Shown: positions 1 to 7,697 of the stretch, one piece after another
How positions within the stretch are numbered: the stretch's first letter is position 1
How the letters are laid out: the number at the start of each line of letters is the position of its first letter
From: Luteibacter sp. UNCMF331Sha3.1
Lineage (GTDB): Bacteria; Pseudomonadota; Gammaproteobacteria; Xanthomonadales; Rhodanobacteraceae
NCBI RefSeq assembly: GCF_900109915.1
Contig: NZ_FOBU01000002.1
Coordinates: 575,170 to 639,169, forward strand
Length of the DNA stretch: 64,000 bases
Direction: 5' to 3'
Made by a program: the position numbers and the translations under genes
Notes under the pieces: generated by a model
Database searches by the model: none
Told to the model about the DNA's origin: nothing
Seen by the model: only the letters and a program-made list of their open reading frames with translations

Positions 1-743
1 AGGGCGAGACGACGGAACCGCTGGCGCTGCCGCCGGTCGTCGCGCCCAAGGGCACCTGGGACTACCGGGAATCGGCAGGCGCCGACCTCGCGACGGCCGA
101 AGCGCCGGCCGCGCCCAAGGGTTCGCGCGTTCTTCGCGGCGCGGTCTACCGGATCACACGGGCCGACGGCGGCGTCGAGTACACGAACATTCCGCCGGGC
201 GGGGGCGCGAAGGGGCAGAGCGTCAAGATGCTCTTTACTTATATTGCGACCTGCGCCGCCTGCGACGTCCACTCGAAGATCGACTGGAGCAGCGTCGCGC
301 TCAACGTCACATCGTTCGGCGATTCGATACGGGCCGCGAGCGCCGAGTATGGCGTGGACGAGGCGCTGCTCCGGGCCATCATCCACGCCGAGAGCGCGTT
401 CAATCCGCGCGCCCTGTCCGTGGCCGGGGCGCAGGGCCTGATGCAGCTGATTCCAGGCACCGCCCGCGACATGGGTGTGCTCGACGCGTTCGATGTCGAT
501 CAGAACATCCGCGGCGGCGCCCGCTACCTCGCACTGCAGTTGCGCAACTTCAGCGGGAACGAGCGTCTGGCGGCCGCGGCGTATAACGCCGGGCCCGGTG
601 CGGTGCAGAAGTACAACGGTGTGCCGCCGTACGACGAGACGCAGGTGTACGTCGAGCGCGTGGGGACGCTGCGCAAGCGCTACGCCGAGACGCTGCGGCA
701 AAGGCCGGCCACGGGCGTGCCGCTGGCGGCGCGCGGTTCCTGA
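1..743 (+). CDS. Lytic transglycosylase, SLT domain (5' end outside window)
   Basis: Murein lytic transglycosylase, probably periplasmic or envelope-bound, cleaving peptidoglycan glycan strands. The frame is open from base 3, so the first ATG at 228 is internal and the N-terminus lies outside the window. An upstream stretch (GAVYRITRADGGVEYTNIPP) resembles a DUF4124-type motif. The SLT domain follows: YGVDEALLRAIIHAESAFNP carries the catalytic Glu (AES), then GLMQLIPGTA and the AAYNAGPGAV motif. Two cysteines (CAAC) precede the domain. Its 3' end converges on the DegS-like gene. The family call is firm; the exact class is not. Confidence 0.85.
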   Translation, partial: GETTEPLALPPVVAPKGTWDYRESAGADLATAEAPAAPKGSRVLRGAVYRITRADGGVEYTNIPPGGGAKGQSVKMLFTYIATCAACDVHSKIDWSSVALNVTSFGDSIRAASAEYGVDEALLRAIIHAESAFNPRALSVAGAQGLMQLIPGTARDMGVLDAFDVDQNIRGGARYLALQLRNFSGNERLAAAAYNAGPGAVQKYNGVPPYDETQVYVERVGTLRKRYAETLRQRPATGVPLAARGS

Positions 744-774
744 CGAAGCGCATCGCCAATAGGTGCCGAGACGG

Positions 775-820
775 GTGGGAGCCAGCCTGCTGGCGATCCC
801 GCGGCAGCGGGCACGGTGGC
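775..820. repeat. Family A palindrome, left half only
   Basis: The sequence GTGGGAGCCAGCCTGCTGGCGAT matches the left arm of the family A extragenic palindrome, but the matching right arm is missing. It lies between the convergent ends of the lytic transglycosylase and the DegS-like gene. Confidence 0.6.
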
Positions 821-830
821 GACAGAAGCC

Positions 831-2009
831 TTACTTCAGCGGCTGCATTGGCGCGCTGGGCGGGCGCTGCGTCGGCGTGACCGTCGCCGTGAACGGCGCG
901 CCGTAGCGCAGCCCCGAGATCTGCACCGGAACGCCCGGCTTCAGCGACGCCTCGTGGCGGCGCAGGTCCGACGTGTCCAGGATGTCTTCGCCCCCGAGCT
1001 TCAGCAGCACGTCGCGCTGCTGGATGCCGGCGAGCGCGGCGGGGCCACCCGGCGATAGTTCGTTCACCACGACGCCCCGCGCCGCCGACGGCAGGCCGCT
1101 GTCGGCCGAGACGGGCACCGCGCCGTAGTCGGCGCCGATCCAGCCGCGAACCACGTGGCCCGTCTTCACGATCTGGTCGAGCACGTCGCGGGCGCTCTGC
1201 GCGGGGATGGCGAAGCCGATGCCCTCGGCGCCGACGGCCTGGCCGATCAGCGAGGTGTTGATACCGACCAGCTCGCCGTGCGCGTTGACCAGCGCACCGC
1301 CCGAATTGCCGAAGTTGATCGCGGCGTCGGTCTGGATGAAGTTCTCGAGGCTCGACAGGTTGAGCTGTCGCCCGATCGCGCTGACGATGCCCATGGTGAC
1401 CGTCTGCCCGATACCGAACGGATTGCCGATCGCCAGCACCACGTCGCCCACGCGTGGGCGGGTCTCGGCGTCGGTCATGCGGATGGCGGGCAGGTTGCCC
1501 GCGTCGACCTTGAGCACCGCGAGGTCGGTCTCGTCGTCGGACCCGACCACGCGCGCCTTGGCGACGCGGCCGTCGTAGAGCAGCAGCTGGATGTCGTCGG
1601 CGTTGGCGATGACGTGGTTGTTGGTCAATACGTAACCATCGTCGCTGACGATCACGCCCGAACCGAGGTTCTGCTGGCGCCGCGTGCGGACGGGGCCGCT
1701 CGGCACGCTGAAGATGCGCTGCAGGACAGGATCGGAGTACAGCTCGCGAGGCTGCTCGGTGACCAGCTTGTTGGCGTAGATGTTGACCACGGACGGCGCG
1801 GCCTTGGTCACGGCATCGGCGTAGGAGGCGGGTGCGCCGCTCACCGCGGCGGCGGGTGCCGCGGCGTCGGTCTGGGCCGGCGTGACCGACAGGCGCTGGC
1901 GCAGGAACGCCCCGCTGCCCGGCCAGAACAGACCGACGATGAAGGCGACGGCAAGGCCGAGCACGACGAAACGAGCGATGAAGGCGAGCGTGCTGGCGGC
2001 GTGTTTCAT
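831..2009 (-). CDS. DegS/AlgW-like periplasmic serine protease with PDZ domain
   Basis: Membrane-anchored trypsin-like protease of the HtrA family, DegS-like in layout. An N-terminal membrane segment (about residues 8-30) precedes the protease domain, which shows His132 (TNNHVI), Asp162 (ETDLAVLKV) and Ser236 (NFGNSGGALVN). One PDZ domain follows (about 285-380). A single PDZ domain plus an anchor argues for DegS/AlgW, the initiator of sigma-E activation, rather than DegP. The ATG at 2009 gives 392 residues starting directly with the anchor. A TTG 14 codons upstream (2051) is possible but adds a charged, unlikely leader. No rseA/rseP partners are in the window. Confidence 0.87.
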   Translation of the reverse strand: MKHAASTLAFIARFVVLGLAVAFIVGLFWPGSGAFLRQRLSVTPAQTDAAAPAAAVSGAPASYADAVTKAAPSVVNIYANKLVTEQPRELYSDPVLQRIFSVPSGPVRTRRQQNLGSGVIVSDDGYVLTNNHVIANADDIQLLLYDGRVAKARVVGSDDETDLAVLKVDAGNLPAIRMTDAETRPRVGDVVLAIGNPFGIGQTVTMGIVSAIGRQLNLSSLENFIQTDAAINFGNSGGALVNAHGELVGINTSLIGQAVGAEGIGFAIPAQSARDVLDQIVKTGHVVRGWIGADYGAVPVSADSGLPSAARGVVVNELSPGGPAALAGIQQRDVLLKLGGEDILDTSDLRRHEASLKPGVPVQISGLRYGAPFTATVTPTQRPPSAPMQPLK

Positions 2010-2132
2010 GTAAAAGCGCGGGGTCCTGTCGTCATCGCGTCGCCTTGCCAACGAATCGCGAACCTGTTCATCCGCATCCGGGCGGTTCCTTGGCTGCCTT
2101 TTCGGCAGCCGGGCAGGGTATTGTTCATTTTA

Positions 2133-2161
2133 TTGTACGTCGCTGGTGCTGACGTTACACT
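2133..2161 (+). promoter_or_regulatory. Candidate sigma-70 promoter of petABC
   Basis: TTGTAC (2133-2138) and TACACT (2156-2161) are separated by 17 bases, about 80 bases before the petA start and in the AT-rich part of the gap. Inferred from hexamer match and spacing only. Confidence 0.45.
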
Positions 2162-2242
2162 GACGCGATTTGCGGAAGCCGATTTCCGAAAGAACCGGCG
2201 ATGGGGTCCGCATCCTCAATGGCATAAGTTCCGGAGAGCCTG

Positions 2243-2842
2243 ATGGCGAACGAAGTCGTCGATCATGGCCGCCGTCGATTCCTTACCGTAACGACAGCAG
2301 TTGTCGGCGGTGCCGGAGTCGTCGCGGCGGTTGTGCCCTTCATCAAGTCGTGGGAACCAAGCGCAAGGGCAAAGGCAGCGGGGGCGCCTGTCACGGTCGA
2401 TATCAGTGCCATCGAGGCCGGCCAGAAAGTCACTTACGCCTGGCGCAGCCTTCCCGTCTTCGTCGTCAATCGCACCAAGGATCAGCTGGCCCAGTTGAAG
2501 GGCCTGGATTCGCGTCTGCTCGACCCGGAATCGAAGGATTCCGCGCAGCAGCCGAAGTACGCGACCAACGAAAACCGGTCCATCAAGCCCGAGTGGCTGG
2601 TCGTCATCGGGCTGTGCACCCACCTGGGCTGCGTGCCGGACTTCGTGCCCGACATCAAGCCCGAGCCGTTCGACGCGAACTGGAAGGGCGGTTTCTATTG
2701 CCCCTGCCATAAGTCACGGTACGACCTCTCCGGCCGTGTCTTCAGTGGCGTGCCCGCGCCGAAGAACCTGCCGGTACCCCCGTACCACTTCGTCGACGAC
2801 ACGCACATCCAGATCGGCGTCGATCCGCAGGAGGCAGGCTGA
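2243..2842 (+). CDS. petA: Ubiquinol-cytochrome c reductase iron-sulfur (Rieske) subunit
   Basis: Rieske subunit of the cytochrome bc1 complex. It takes an electron from ubiquinol at the Qo site and passes it to cytochrome c1. The 199 residues open with a twin-arginine-like motif (GRRRFL, 10-15) and a membrane anchor (about 17-36), consistent with Tat export as a signal anchor. Cluster motifs are CTHLGC (125-130) and CPCHKS (153-158), giving ligands Cys125, His127, Cys153 and His156 and the Cys130-Cys155 disulfide. GGAG sits 7 bases before the ATG. The stop shares one base with the petB start (TGATG), so the two are probably translationally coupled. Confidence 0.96.
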   Translation: MANEVVDHGRRRFLTVTTAVVGGAGVVAAVVPFIKSWEPSARAKAAGAPVTVDISAIEAGQKVTYAWRSLPVFVVNRTKDQLAQLKGLDSRLLDPESKDSAQQPKYATNENRSIKPEWLVVIGLCTHLGCVPDFVPDIKPEPFDANWKGGFYCPCHKSRYDLSGRVFSGVPAPKNLPVPPYHFVDDTHIQIGVDPQEAG

Positions 2843-4143
2843 TGGCCAACGTATTCACGAGCATCGGCGACTGGGTCAACGAGCGCGCACCGGGCCTCGC
2901 GCCCATGTACCGCGCGCACATGACCGAGTACTACGCGCCGAAGAACTTCAACCTCTGGTACTACTTCGGTTCGCTGGCGCTGCTGGTGCTGGTCAACCAG
3001 ATCGTGACCGGCATCTTCCTCACCATGAACTACAAGACGAGTGCGCTGGAAGCGTTCAACTCGGTCGAGTACATCATGCGCGACGTGGAGTGGGGCTGGC
3101 TGATCCGCTACATGCACTCCACGGGCGCGTCGCTGTTCTTCGTGGTGGTGTTCCTGCACATGTTCCGCGGGATCATGTACGGCTCGTTCAAGCGTCCGCG
3201 CGAGCTGGTCTGGATCCTCGGCATGCTGATCTTCCTCGTGCTGATGGCCGAGGCCTTCATGGGCTACGTGCTGCCGTGGGGCAACATGTCGTTCTGGGGC
3301 GCGAAGGTCATCATCTCGCTGTTCGGCACCATTCCCTACATCGGCGACTCGCTGGTGCAGTGGATCATGGGCGACTTCCTGCCCGCCGATGCCACCCTCA
3401 ACCGCTTCTTCGCGCTCCACGTGATCGCGCTGCCGCTGGTGCTCCTGCTGCTGGTGGTGCTGCACATCGCGGCGCTGCATGAAGTGGGCTCCAACAACCC
3501 GGACGGCGTCGACGTCAAGCATGGTCCGAAGGGCAATCGCTGGGATGCCGAAAAGCCGGCCGACGGCATTCCGTTCCACCCGTACTACACGGTGAAGGAT
3601 CTCTTCGGCACGGGCTTCTTCCTCACCATCGCGGCGTTCATCATCTTCTTCGCCCCGACGTTCGGCGGCTGGTTCCTCGAGCACGACAACTTCACGCCGG
3701 CGAACAACCTGGTCACGCCGAGCCACATCAAGCCGTCGTGGTACTTCACGCCGTTCTACGCGATCCTCCGCATGATCCCGTCGTTCTTCGGCACGGCCAT
3801 CTGGGGCGTGATCGGCATGTTCGGCGCGATCCTCCTGCTGGCGCTGCTCCCGTGGATCGACAAGGGCGCCGTTCGCTCGGTGCGCTATCGCGGGCTCGGT
3901 TTCCGCATCGCCCTCGGTGTGCTCGTGGTCAGCTTCCTGGCCCTGGGCCTGGTGGGTGCCGGCGTCACGGCGGAGCTCATCCCCGAATGGTTCCCGCATG
4001 CCGACGTCACCACGTGGGAGAACGCCTTCGGCCGGCTCATGGTCGCGGGTTACTTCGGGTTCTTCGTATTCGTGTGGGTCTACACGCGCTTTGGCTTCGA
4101 GAAGACCAAGCCGGTTCCGGAACGGGTGACGATGCATGATTAA
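2842..4143 (+). CDS. petB: Cytochrome b subunit of bc1 complex
   Basis: Integral membrane subunit carrying both b hemes and the Qo and Qi quinone sites. The 433 residues contain the four heme ligand histidines in two helices, His92/His106 (YMHSTGASLF and FLHMFRG) and His192/His207. The Qo loop motif that is usually PEWY reads PSWY here (297-300), so the conserved Glu is replaced by Ser; the surrounding sequence (KPSWYFTPFYAILR) is otherwise typical. The ORF overlaps petA by one base and petC by eight, a tight three-gene operon. Confidence 0.96.
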   Translation: MANVFTSIGDWVNERAPGLAPMYRAHMTEYYAPKNFNLWYYFGSLALLVLVNQIVTGIFLTMNYKTSALEAFNSVEYIMRDVEWGWLIRYMHSTGASLFFVVVFLHMFRGIMYGSFKRPRELVWILGMLIFLVLMAEAFMGYVLPWGNMSFWGAKVIISLFGTIPYIGDSLVQWIMGDFLPADATLNRFFALHVIALPLVLLLLVVLHIAALHEVGSNNPDGVDVKHGPKGNRWDAEKPADGIPFHPYYTVKDLFGTGFFLTIAAFIIFFAPTFGGWFLEHDNFTPANNLVTPSHIKPSWYFTPFYAILRMIPSFFGTAIWGVIGMFGAILLLALLPWIDKGAVRSVRYRGLGFRIALGVLVVSFLALGLVGAGVTAELIPEWFPHADVTTWENAFGRLMVAGYFGFFVFVWVYTRFGFEKTKPVPERVTMHD

Positions 4144-4891
4144 GCGCGCAATCTCTTCCCTCGCCCTGGCGCTGGGCCTTGTGGTCGCCACCATCCCCGC
4201 CCTCGCCAACGAGGGGGGTGAGGGCATGGCCCCCGCCGGTACCAACGTCGCCGACCGCGCCTCGCTGCAGCGCGGTGCGAAGCTCTTCTTCAACTACTGC
4301 GTCGGCTGCCACTCGCTGAAGTACGTGCGCTATTCGCGCCTCGCTTCCGACCTCGGGCTCTCCGAAGAAGAGGTGATGACGAACTTCAACTTCACCGGCG
4401 CCAAGTTCGGCGAGCCTGTCATCTCGCACATGCCGGCCGACGACGCGAAGACCTGGTTCGGCAAGGACCCGCCGGACCTCTCGCTCGAAGCTCGCGCCAA
4501 GGGCGTGGACTTCATCTACAACTACCTCAACGCGTTCTATCTCGACCCGAGCCGTCCGGTAGGCTGGAACAACACGGTCTTCCCGAACGCGTCGATGCCT
4601 AACGTGCTGTGGGAACTGCAGGGTCTGCAGACCGCGGTCCACGGCGAGGCCGCCCCGGGTCAGGAAGCCACGGTCGAGAAGCTCGAGATCACCACCCCGG
4701 GCCGCATGACCCCGGAGCAGTTCCGCGGCGCCACCCGCGACCTGACGACGTTCCTCGAGTACACGGCCGAGCCGGCCGCTCTGGAGCGACAGTCCATCGG
4801 GGTATGGGTCATCCTGTTCTTGGCTGGTCTGACCTTCCTCCTGTACCTTCTGAAACATGAGTACTGGAAAGACGTACACGATAGTCACTGA
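4136..4891 (+). CDS. petC: Cytochrome c1
   Basis: Membrane-anchored c-type cytochrome of the bc1 complex, receiving electrons from the Rieske protein. A Sec signal peptide ends near ALAN (22-25). The heme motif CVGCHS starts at residue 55. The likely axial Met is in ISHMPADD. A C-terminal anchor (about 219-240) is followed by a short charged tail. At 251 residues it has the expected length. It overlaps petB by eight bases, consistent with coupling. Last gene of petABC. Confidence 0.95.
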   Translation: MIKRAISSLALALGLVVATIPALANEGGEGMAPAGTNVADRASLQRGAKLFFNYCVGCHSLKYVRYSRLASDLGLSEEEVMTNFNFTGAKFGEPVISHMPADDAKTWFGKDPPDLSLEARAKGVDFIYNYLNAFYLDPSRPVGWNNTVFPNASMPNVLWELQGLQTAVHGEAAPGQEATVEKLEITTPGRMTPEQFRGATRDLTTFLEYTAEPAALERQSIGVWVILFLAGLTFLLYLLKHEYWKDVHDSH

Positions 4892-4901
4892 TTGACGTCC
4901 A

Positions 4902-4928
4902 GGCGGGGCGGCCCCGGGTCGCCCCGCC
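4902..4928 (+). terminator. GC-rich hairpin after petC
   Basis: A perfect nine-base stem (GGCGGGGCG/CGCCCCGCC) with a nine-base loop lies just after the petC stop. There is no T-run, so it may be a transcript end stabiliser or a weak terminator, not a classic intrinsic terminator. Confidence 0.4.
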
Positions 4929-4961
4929 TTCGTTCAGGCAGCAGGGAGGGAGATCGATCGC

Positions 4962-5606
4962 ATGGTCCAGAACGCACGCACTCGCTCGGCATTGACGCTC
5001 TACACCAGTGCCGACGACATCCATTGTCACCGCACGCGTCTCGTGCTGGCCGCCAAGGGCGTCTCCTACGACCGTATCATCCTGAAACCCGATCAGCCGA
5101 CGGCCGATCTGCTCGACCTGAATCCGTACGGCACGCTGCCGACGCTGGTCGACCGGGACCTCACCCTTTACGACCCCGCGGTCGTCGTCGAATACCTCGA
5201 CGAGCGTTATCCGCACCCTCCGCTGATGCCCATCGACCCCCTGTCCCGTGCGCGCCTGCGCCTCGGCACCTGGCGGATCGAGAACGACTGGCTGCCCGAG
5301 ATCGAAACGATCGGCGAGGGCGGCAAGGCCGCGGAAGGCGCGCGCAAGCGGCTGCGCGAGCACCTGCTGATGTCGGTGCCGCTGTTCCAGGCGTCGCGGT
5401 TCTTCCTCAACCCGGAAATGAGCCTCATCGACTGCCTCGTGGCGCCGGTGGTGTGGCGTCTGACGCATCTGGGCGTCGACCTGGGCAAGGAAGGCAAGCC
5501 GATCATCGACTACGGCGAGCGCCTGTTCCACAGCCAGGGCTTCGCCCGTAGCCTGACGCCGGAAGAGCGGGAAATGCGGCCGGATTTCCATTTCGGCCCC
5601 GTTTAG
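4962..5606 (+). CDS. sspA: Stringent starvation protein A
   Basis: GST-fold RNA polymerase-associated protein. In other gammaproteobacteria SspA binds the sigma-70 holoenzyme and affects stress and acid responses. The 214 residues show an N-terminal thioredoxin-like half (SALTLYTSADDIHCHRTRLV, then NPYGTLPTLVDRDLTLYDPAVV) and a helical C-terminal half. The usual catalytic GST residues are not evident, as expected for SspA. A purine-rich GGGAGGGAG lies about 11 bases before the ATG. Its position directly before sspB, and after petABC, is the classic order in gamma- and betaproteobacteria. Confidence 0.93.
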   Translation: MVQNARTRSALTLYTSADDIHCHRTRLVLAAKGVSYDRIILKPDQPTADLLDLNPYGTLPTLVDRDLTLYDPAVVVEYLDERYPHPPLMPIDPLSRARLRLGTWRIENDWLPEIETIGEGGKAAEGARKRLREHLLMSVPLFQASRFFLNPEMSLIDCLVAPVVWRLTHLGVDLGKEGKPIIDYGERLFHSQGFARSLTPEEREMRPDFHFGPV

Positions 5607-5716
5607 CGCGTTTTTGGCCCGGTGGGCACTCGTATCCCTTAAACTGTTCGCCTGACCTTGCCCTGCCGGGCTTTGGGTGATTCCCGACCGACCGGCGGGT
5701 GCGACGAGGACACACC

Positions 5717-6178
5717 ATGGATACGAACGACAACCCGGGCATGACTTCCAATCGGCCCTACCTCCTGCGCGCGATCTACGACTGGATCAGCGACAACGGC
5801 CTGACCCCCTACGTGCTGGTCGACGCGTCCTTTCCCGGCGTGCGCGTACCCGCGCACGTCGTCAAGAACGGTCAGGTCGTGCTCAATCTCGCGATGCGCG
5901 CCGTGGCCAACCTCGACCTCGGCAACGACCGTATCGGCTTCCAGGCGCGTTTTTCGGGCGTCAGCCAGTCGATCGTGATCCCCGTGCACGCCGTGCTCGC
6001 GCTGTACGCGCAGGAGAACGGGCAGGGCATGATGTTCCCGGCCGACGAGAACGAGGCGCTCGCCGCCGACGCGGCCGATGAGGATCAGGACGCCGACACC
6101 AACGATGCCCCGCCCGTGGCGGGTGGCGACGACGATCGCCCGAAGCGCGGTGCCCCGCACCTGCGGGTCGTGAAATAG
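5717..6178 (+). CDS. sspB: ClpXP protease specificity-enhancing factor SspB
   Basis: Adaptor that delivers ssrA-tagged proteins to ClpXP. The 153 residues include the SspB core (NRPYLLRAIYDWISDNGLTP, YVLVDA, VLNLAMRAV, IGFQARFSGV). An acidic linker (about 112-135) and a short basic and hydrophobic tail (HLRVVK) fit the ClpX-binding XB motif. The ATG at 5717 is preferred over a GTG 18 bases upstream because GAGGA (5706-5710) is correctly spaced for it. Forms an operon with sspA. Confidence 0.93.
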   Translation: MDTNDNPGMTSNRPYLLRAIYDWISDNGLTPYVLVDASFPGVRVPAHVVKNGQVVLNLAMRAVANLDLGNDRIGFQARFSGVSQSIVIPVHAVLALYAQENGQGMMFPADENEALAADAADEDQDADTNDAPPVAGGDDDRPKRGAPHLRVVK

Positions 6179-6184
6179 CCTATC

Positions 6185-6211
6185 GGTTGGGAGCCAGCCG
6201 GCTGGCTCACC
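6185..6211. repeat. Family A palindrome, short form
   Basis: Compact inverted repeat (GGGAGCCAGC/GCTGGCTC) lacking the central part of the full element. It lies between the convergent ends of sspB and the DUF3301 gene. Confidence 0.6.
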
Positions 6212-6220
6212 GGAAGCCCT

Positions 6221-6616
6221 TCAGTGCAGGCGGCGACGGTCGGCCAGCGAGATGATGTTGCCCGTGTGCAGCACGCTGTCGGTCGCCACGACGGTTTCCA
6301 GTTCGGGTGCACCCGACAGCGGGAGCGAGAAGCTCGCCACCTCGTTGCCCGCCATCCACAGGCGGGCGGACTGCCGCGACTGGCCGTCCTCGCTCACCTC
6401 GAACGCGTAGCAGCGCTCCAGCCGCCGCGCGCCATCGACCCCTTGCCAGCGAATCGCGCGCAGGCCGACGCTCTGGTCGAGCAGCTGCAGCCCGTGCCGC
6501 TTGCACAGCGCCACCGCGGCGCGCACTGCCACCTCGCGGGCGCGCGTGAGGCGATACCAGCTGGCGACGATCGCAGCGAGGCCGAAAAGCCAGAAGAGGT
6601 CGGTGAACGAAGTCAT
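6221..6616 (-). CDS. DUF3301 family protein
   Basis: Protein of 131 residues, no known function. One N-terminal membrane segment (MTSFTDLFWLFGLAAIVASW) is followed by a soluble part of about 110 residues with ALCKRHGLQLLDQSVGLR and WQGVDGARRLERCYAFEVSEDG, typical of DUF3301. The ATG at 6616 starts just before the membrane segment. It lies 47 bases downstream of nadC on the same strand and may be cotranscribed with it. Confidence 0.8.
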   Translation of the reverse strand: MTSFTDLFWLFGLAAIVASWYRLTRAREVAVRAAVALCKRHGLQLLDQSVGLRAIRWQGVDGARRLERCYAFEVSEDGQSRQSARLWMAGNEVASFSLPLSGAPELETVVATDSVLHTGNIISLADRRRLH

Positions 6617-6663
6617 GGAGCCAGTGTGTGGCCGCGCGGGCGTGACCACAAGTACCGCGAACC

Positions 6664-7530
6664 TTACATATCGAGCCGCAGCGACAGGTCGATCGCCCGC
6701 ACGTGCTTCGTCAGTGCGCCGCTCGAGATGAAGTCCACGCCGGTCTCGGCGATCGCGCGGATCGTGTCGATCTCGACGTTGCCGGACACTTCCAGAGGAA
6801 TCCGGCCGGCCGTGAAGGTCACCGCCTGCGCCAGCATCCCGGGCGTGAAGTTGTCGAGCAGCGCGCGGTCCGCACCGGACTCGACGGCCTGCGCGAGTTC
6901 GTCGAGCGTTTCCACCTCGACGATCAACGGGAGCGACGGGTGGGTGGCGCGGGCGATGCGGATGGCCGCCGGGATACCGCCGGCGGCGATGATGTGGTTT
7001 TCCTTCAGCATCATCGCGTCGAACAGTCCGATGCGGTGATTGGTGCCGCCACCGCAACGCACCGCGTACTTCTGCGCGCGTCGCAGGCCGGGGATCGTCT
7101 TCCGCGTGTCGAGCACGCGGGTCCGCGTGCCGGCGATGGCGTCCACGTAGCGCGACGTCACGGTCGCGGTGGCCGACAGCAGCTGCAGGAAGTTGAGGGC
7201 CGACCGCTCGGCGGTGACGAGTGCGCGGGCCTTGCCGGCGAGCCGGCAGATCGCGGCGCCGGCGGCGATGCGATCGCCATCGTGCGCCCCCCATTCGATG
7301 CGCACATCCGGGTCGAGCCGACGGAAGCAGGCGTCGAACCACGACGCGCCGCAGAGCACGGCGTCTTCGCGGCACGTCAGGACGGCGGTGGCGGTCGCGT
7401 GGGGATCGAGCAGGTCGGCCGTCGCGTCGCCGGGGCCCACGTCCTCCGCGAAAGCGCGTTCGACGTCGGCAAGGATTTCGCTCGCCGGCGGCAGGGCGTC
7501 GGCGAGGTGGTGCGGGTCGGGACGGGTCAT
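6664..7530 (-). CDS. nadC: Nicotinate-nucleotide pyrophosphorylase (carboxylating)
   Basis: Quinolinate phosphoribosyltransferase: quinolinate plus PRPP give nicotinate mononucleotide, CO2 and PPi in de novo NAD synthesis. The 288 residues contain LNFLQLLSATAT, the PRPP/quinolinate-binding stretch DTRKTIPGLR, CGGGTNHR and DAMMLKENHI, and the C-terminal IEVSGNVEID-like region (here LEVSGNVEID), all characteristic. The ATG at 7530 is the first in frame. nadA and nadB are not in the window. Confidence 0.95.
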   Translation of the reverse strand: MTRPDPHHLADALPPASEILADVERAFAEDVGPGDATADLLDPHATATAVLTCREDAVLCGASWFDACFRRLDPDVRIEWGAHDGDRIAAGAAICRLAGKARALVTAERSALNFLQLLSATATVTSRYVDAIAGTRTRVLDTRKTIPGLRRAQKYAVRCGGGTNHRIGLFDAMMLKENHIIAAGGIPAAIRIARATHPSLPLIVEVETLDELAQAVESGADRALLDNFTPGMLAQAVTFTAGRIPLEVSGNVEIDTIRAIAETGVDFISSGALTKHVRAIDLSLRLDM

Positions 7531-7602
7531 CGGTCGGAAGGCATCGAGTTGAAAGGGGCCTACCTTACCAAGATCGCGCGAGGCCTTCGGGTGGCAGTAC
7601 TT

Positions 7603-7671
7603 TGTGGGAGCGGCCTTGGCCGCGATCGGTGCTTGCGGCAGGCACCCATCGCGGCCAAGGCCGCTCCCACA
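7603..7671. repeat. Family A palindrome, full length (CGGCC subtype)
   Basis: Near-perfect 69-base palindrome, TGTGGGAGCGGCCTTGGCCG...CGGCCAAGGCCGCTCCCACA, with GGTGCTTGCGGCAGGCACC as the central hairpin. It lies between the nadC start and the DUF1631 stop. The same subtype recurs at 26528 and, as a half, at 49361. Confidence 0.8.
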
Positions 7672-7697
7672 GGACTCTCACCAGAGCGGGTGCGGGC

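Noticed and set aside
7603-7671. Palindromes as CRISPR repeats or insertion-sequence ends
   Set aside because: Copies are dispersed singly, without regular spacers, target duplications or a transposase gene in the window.
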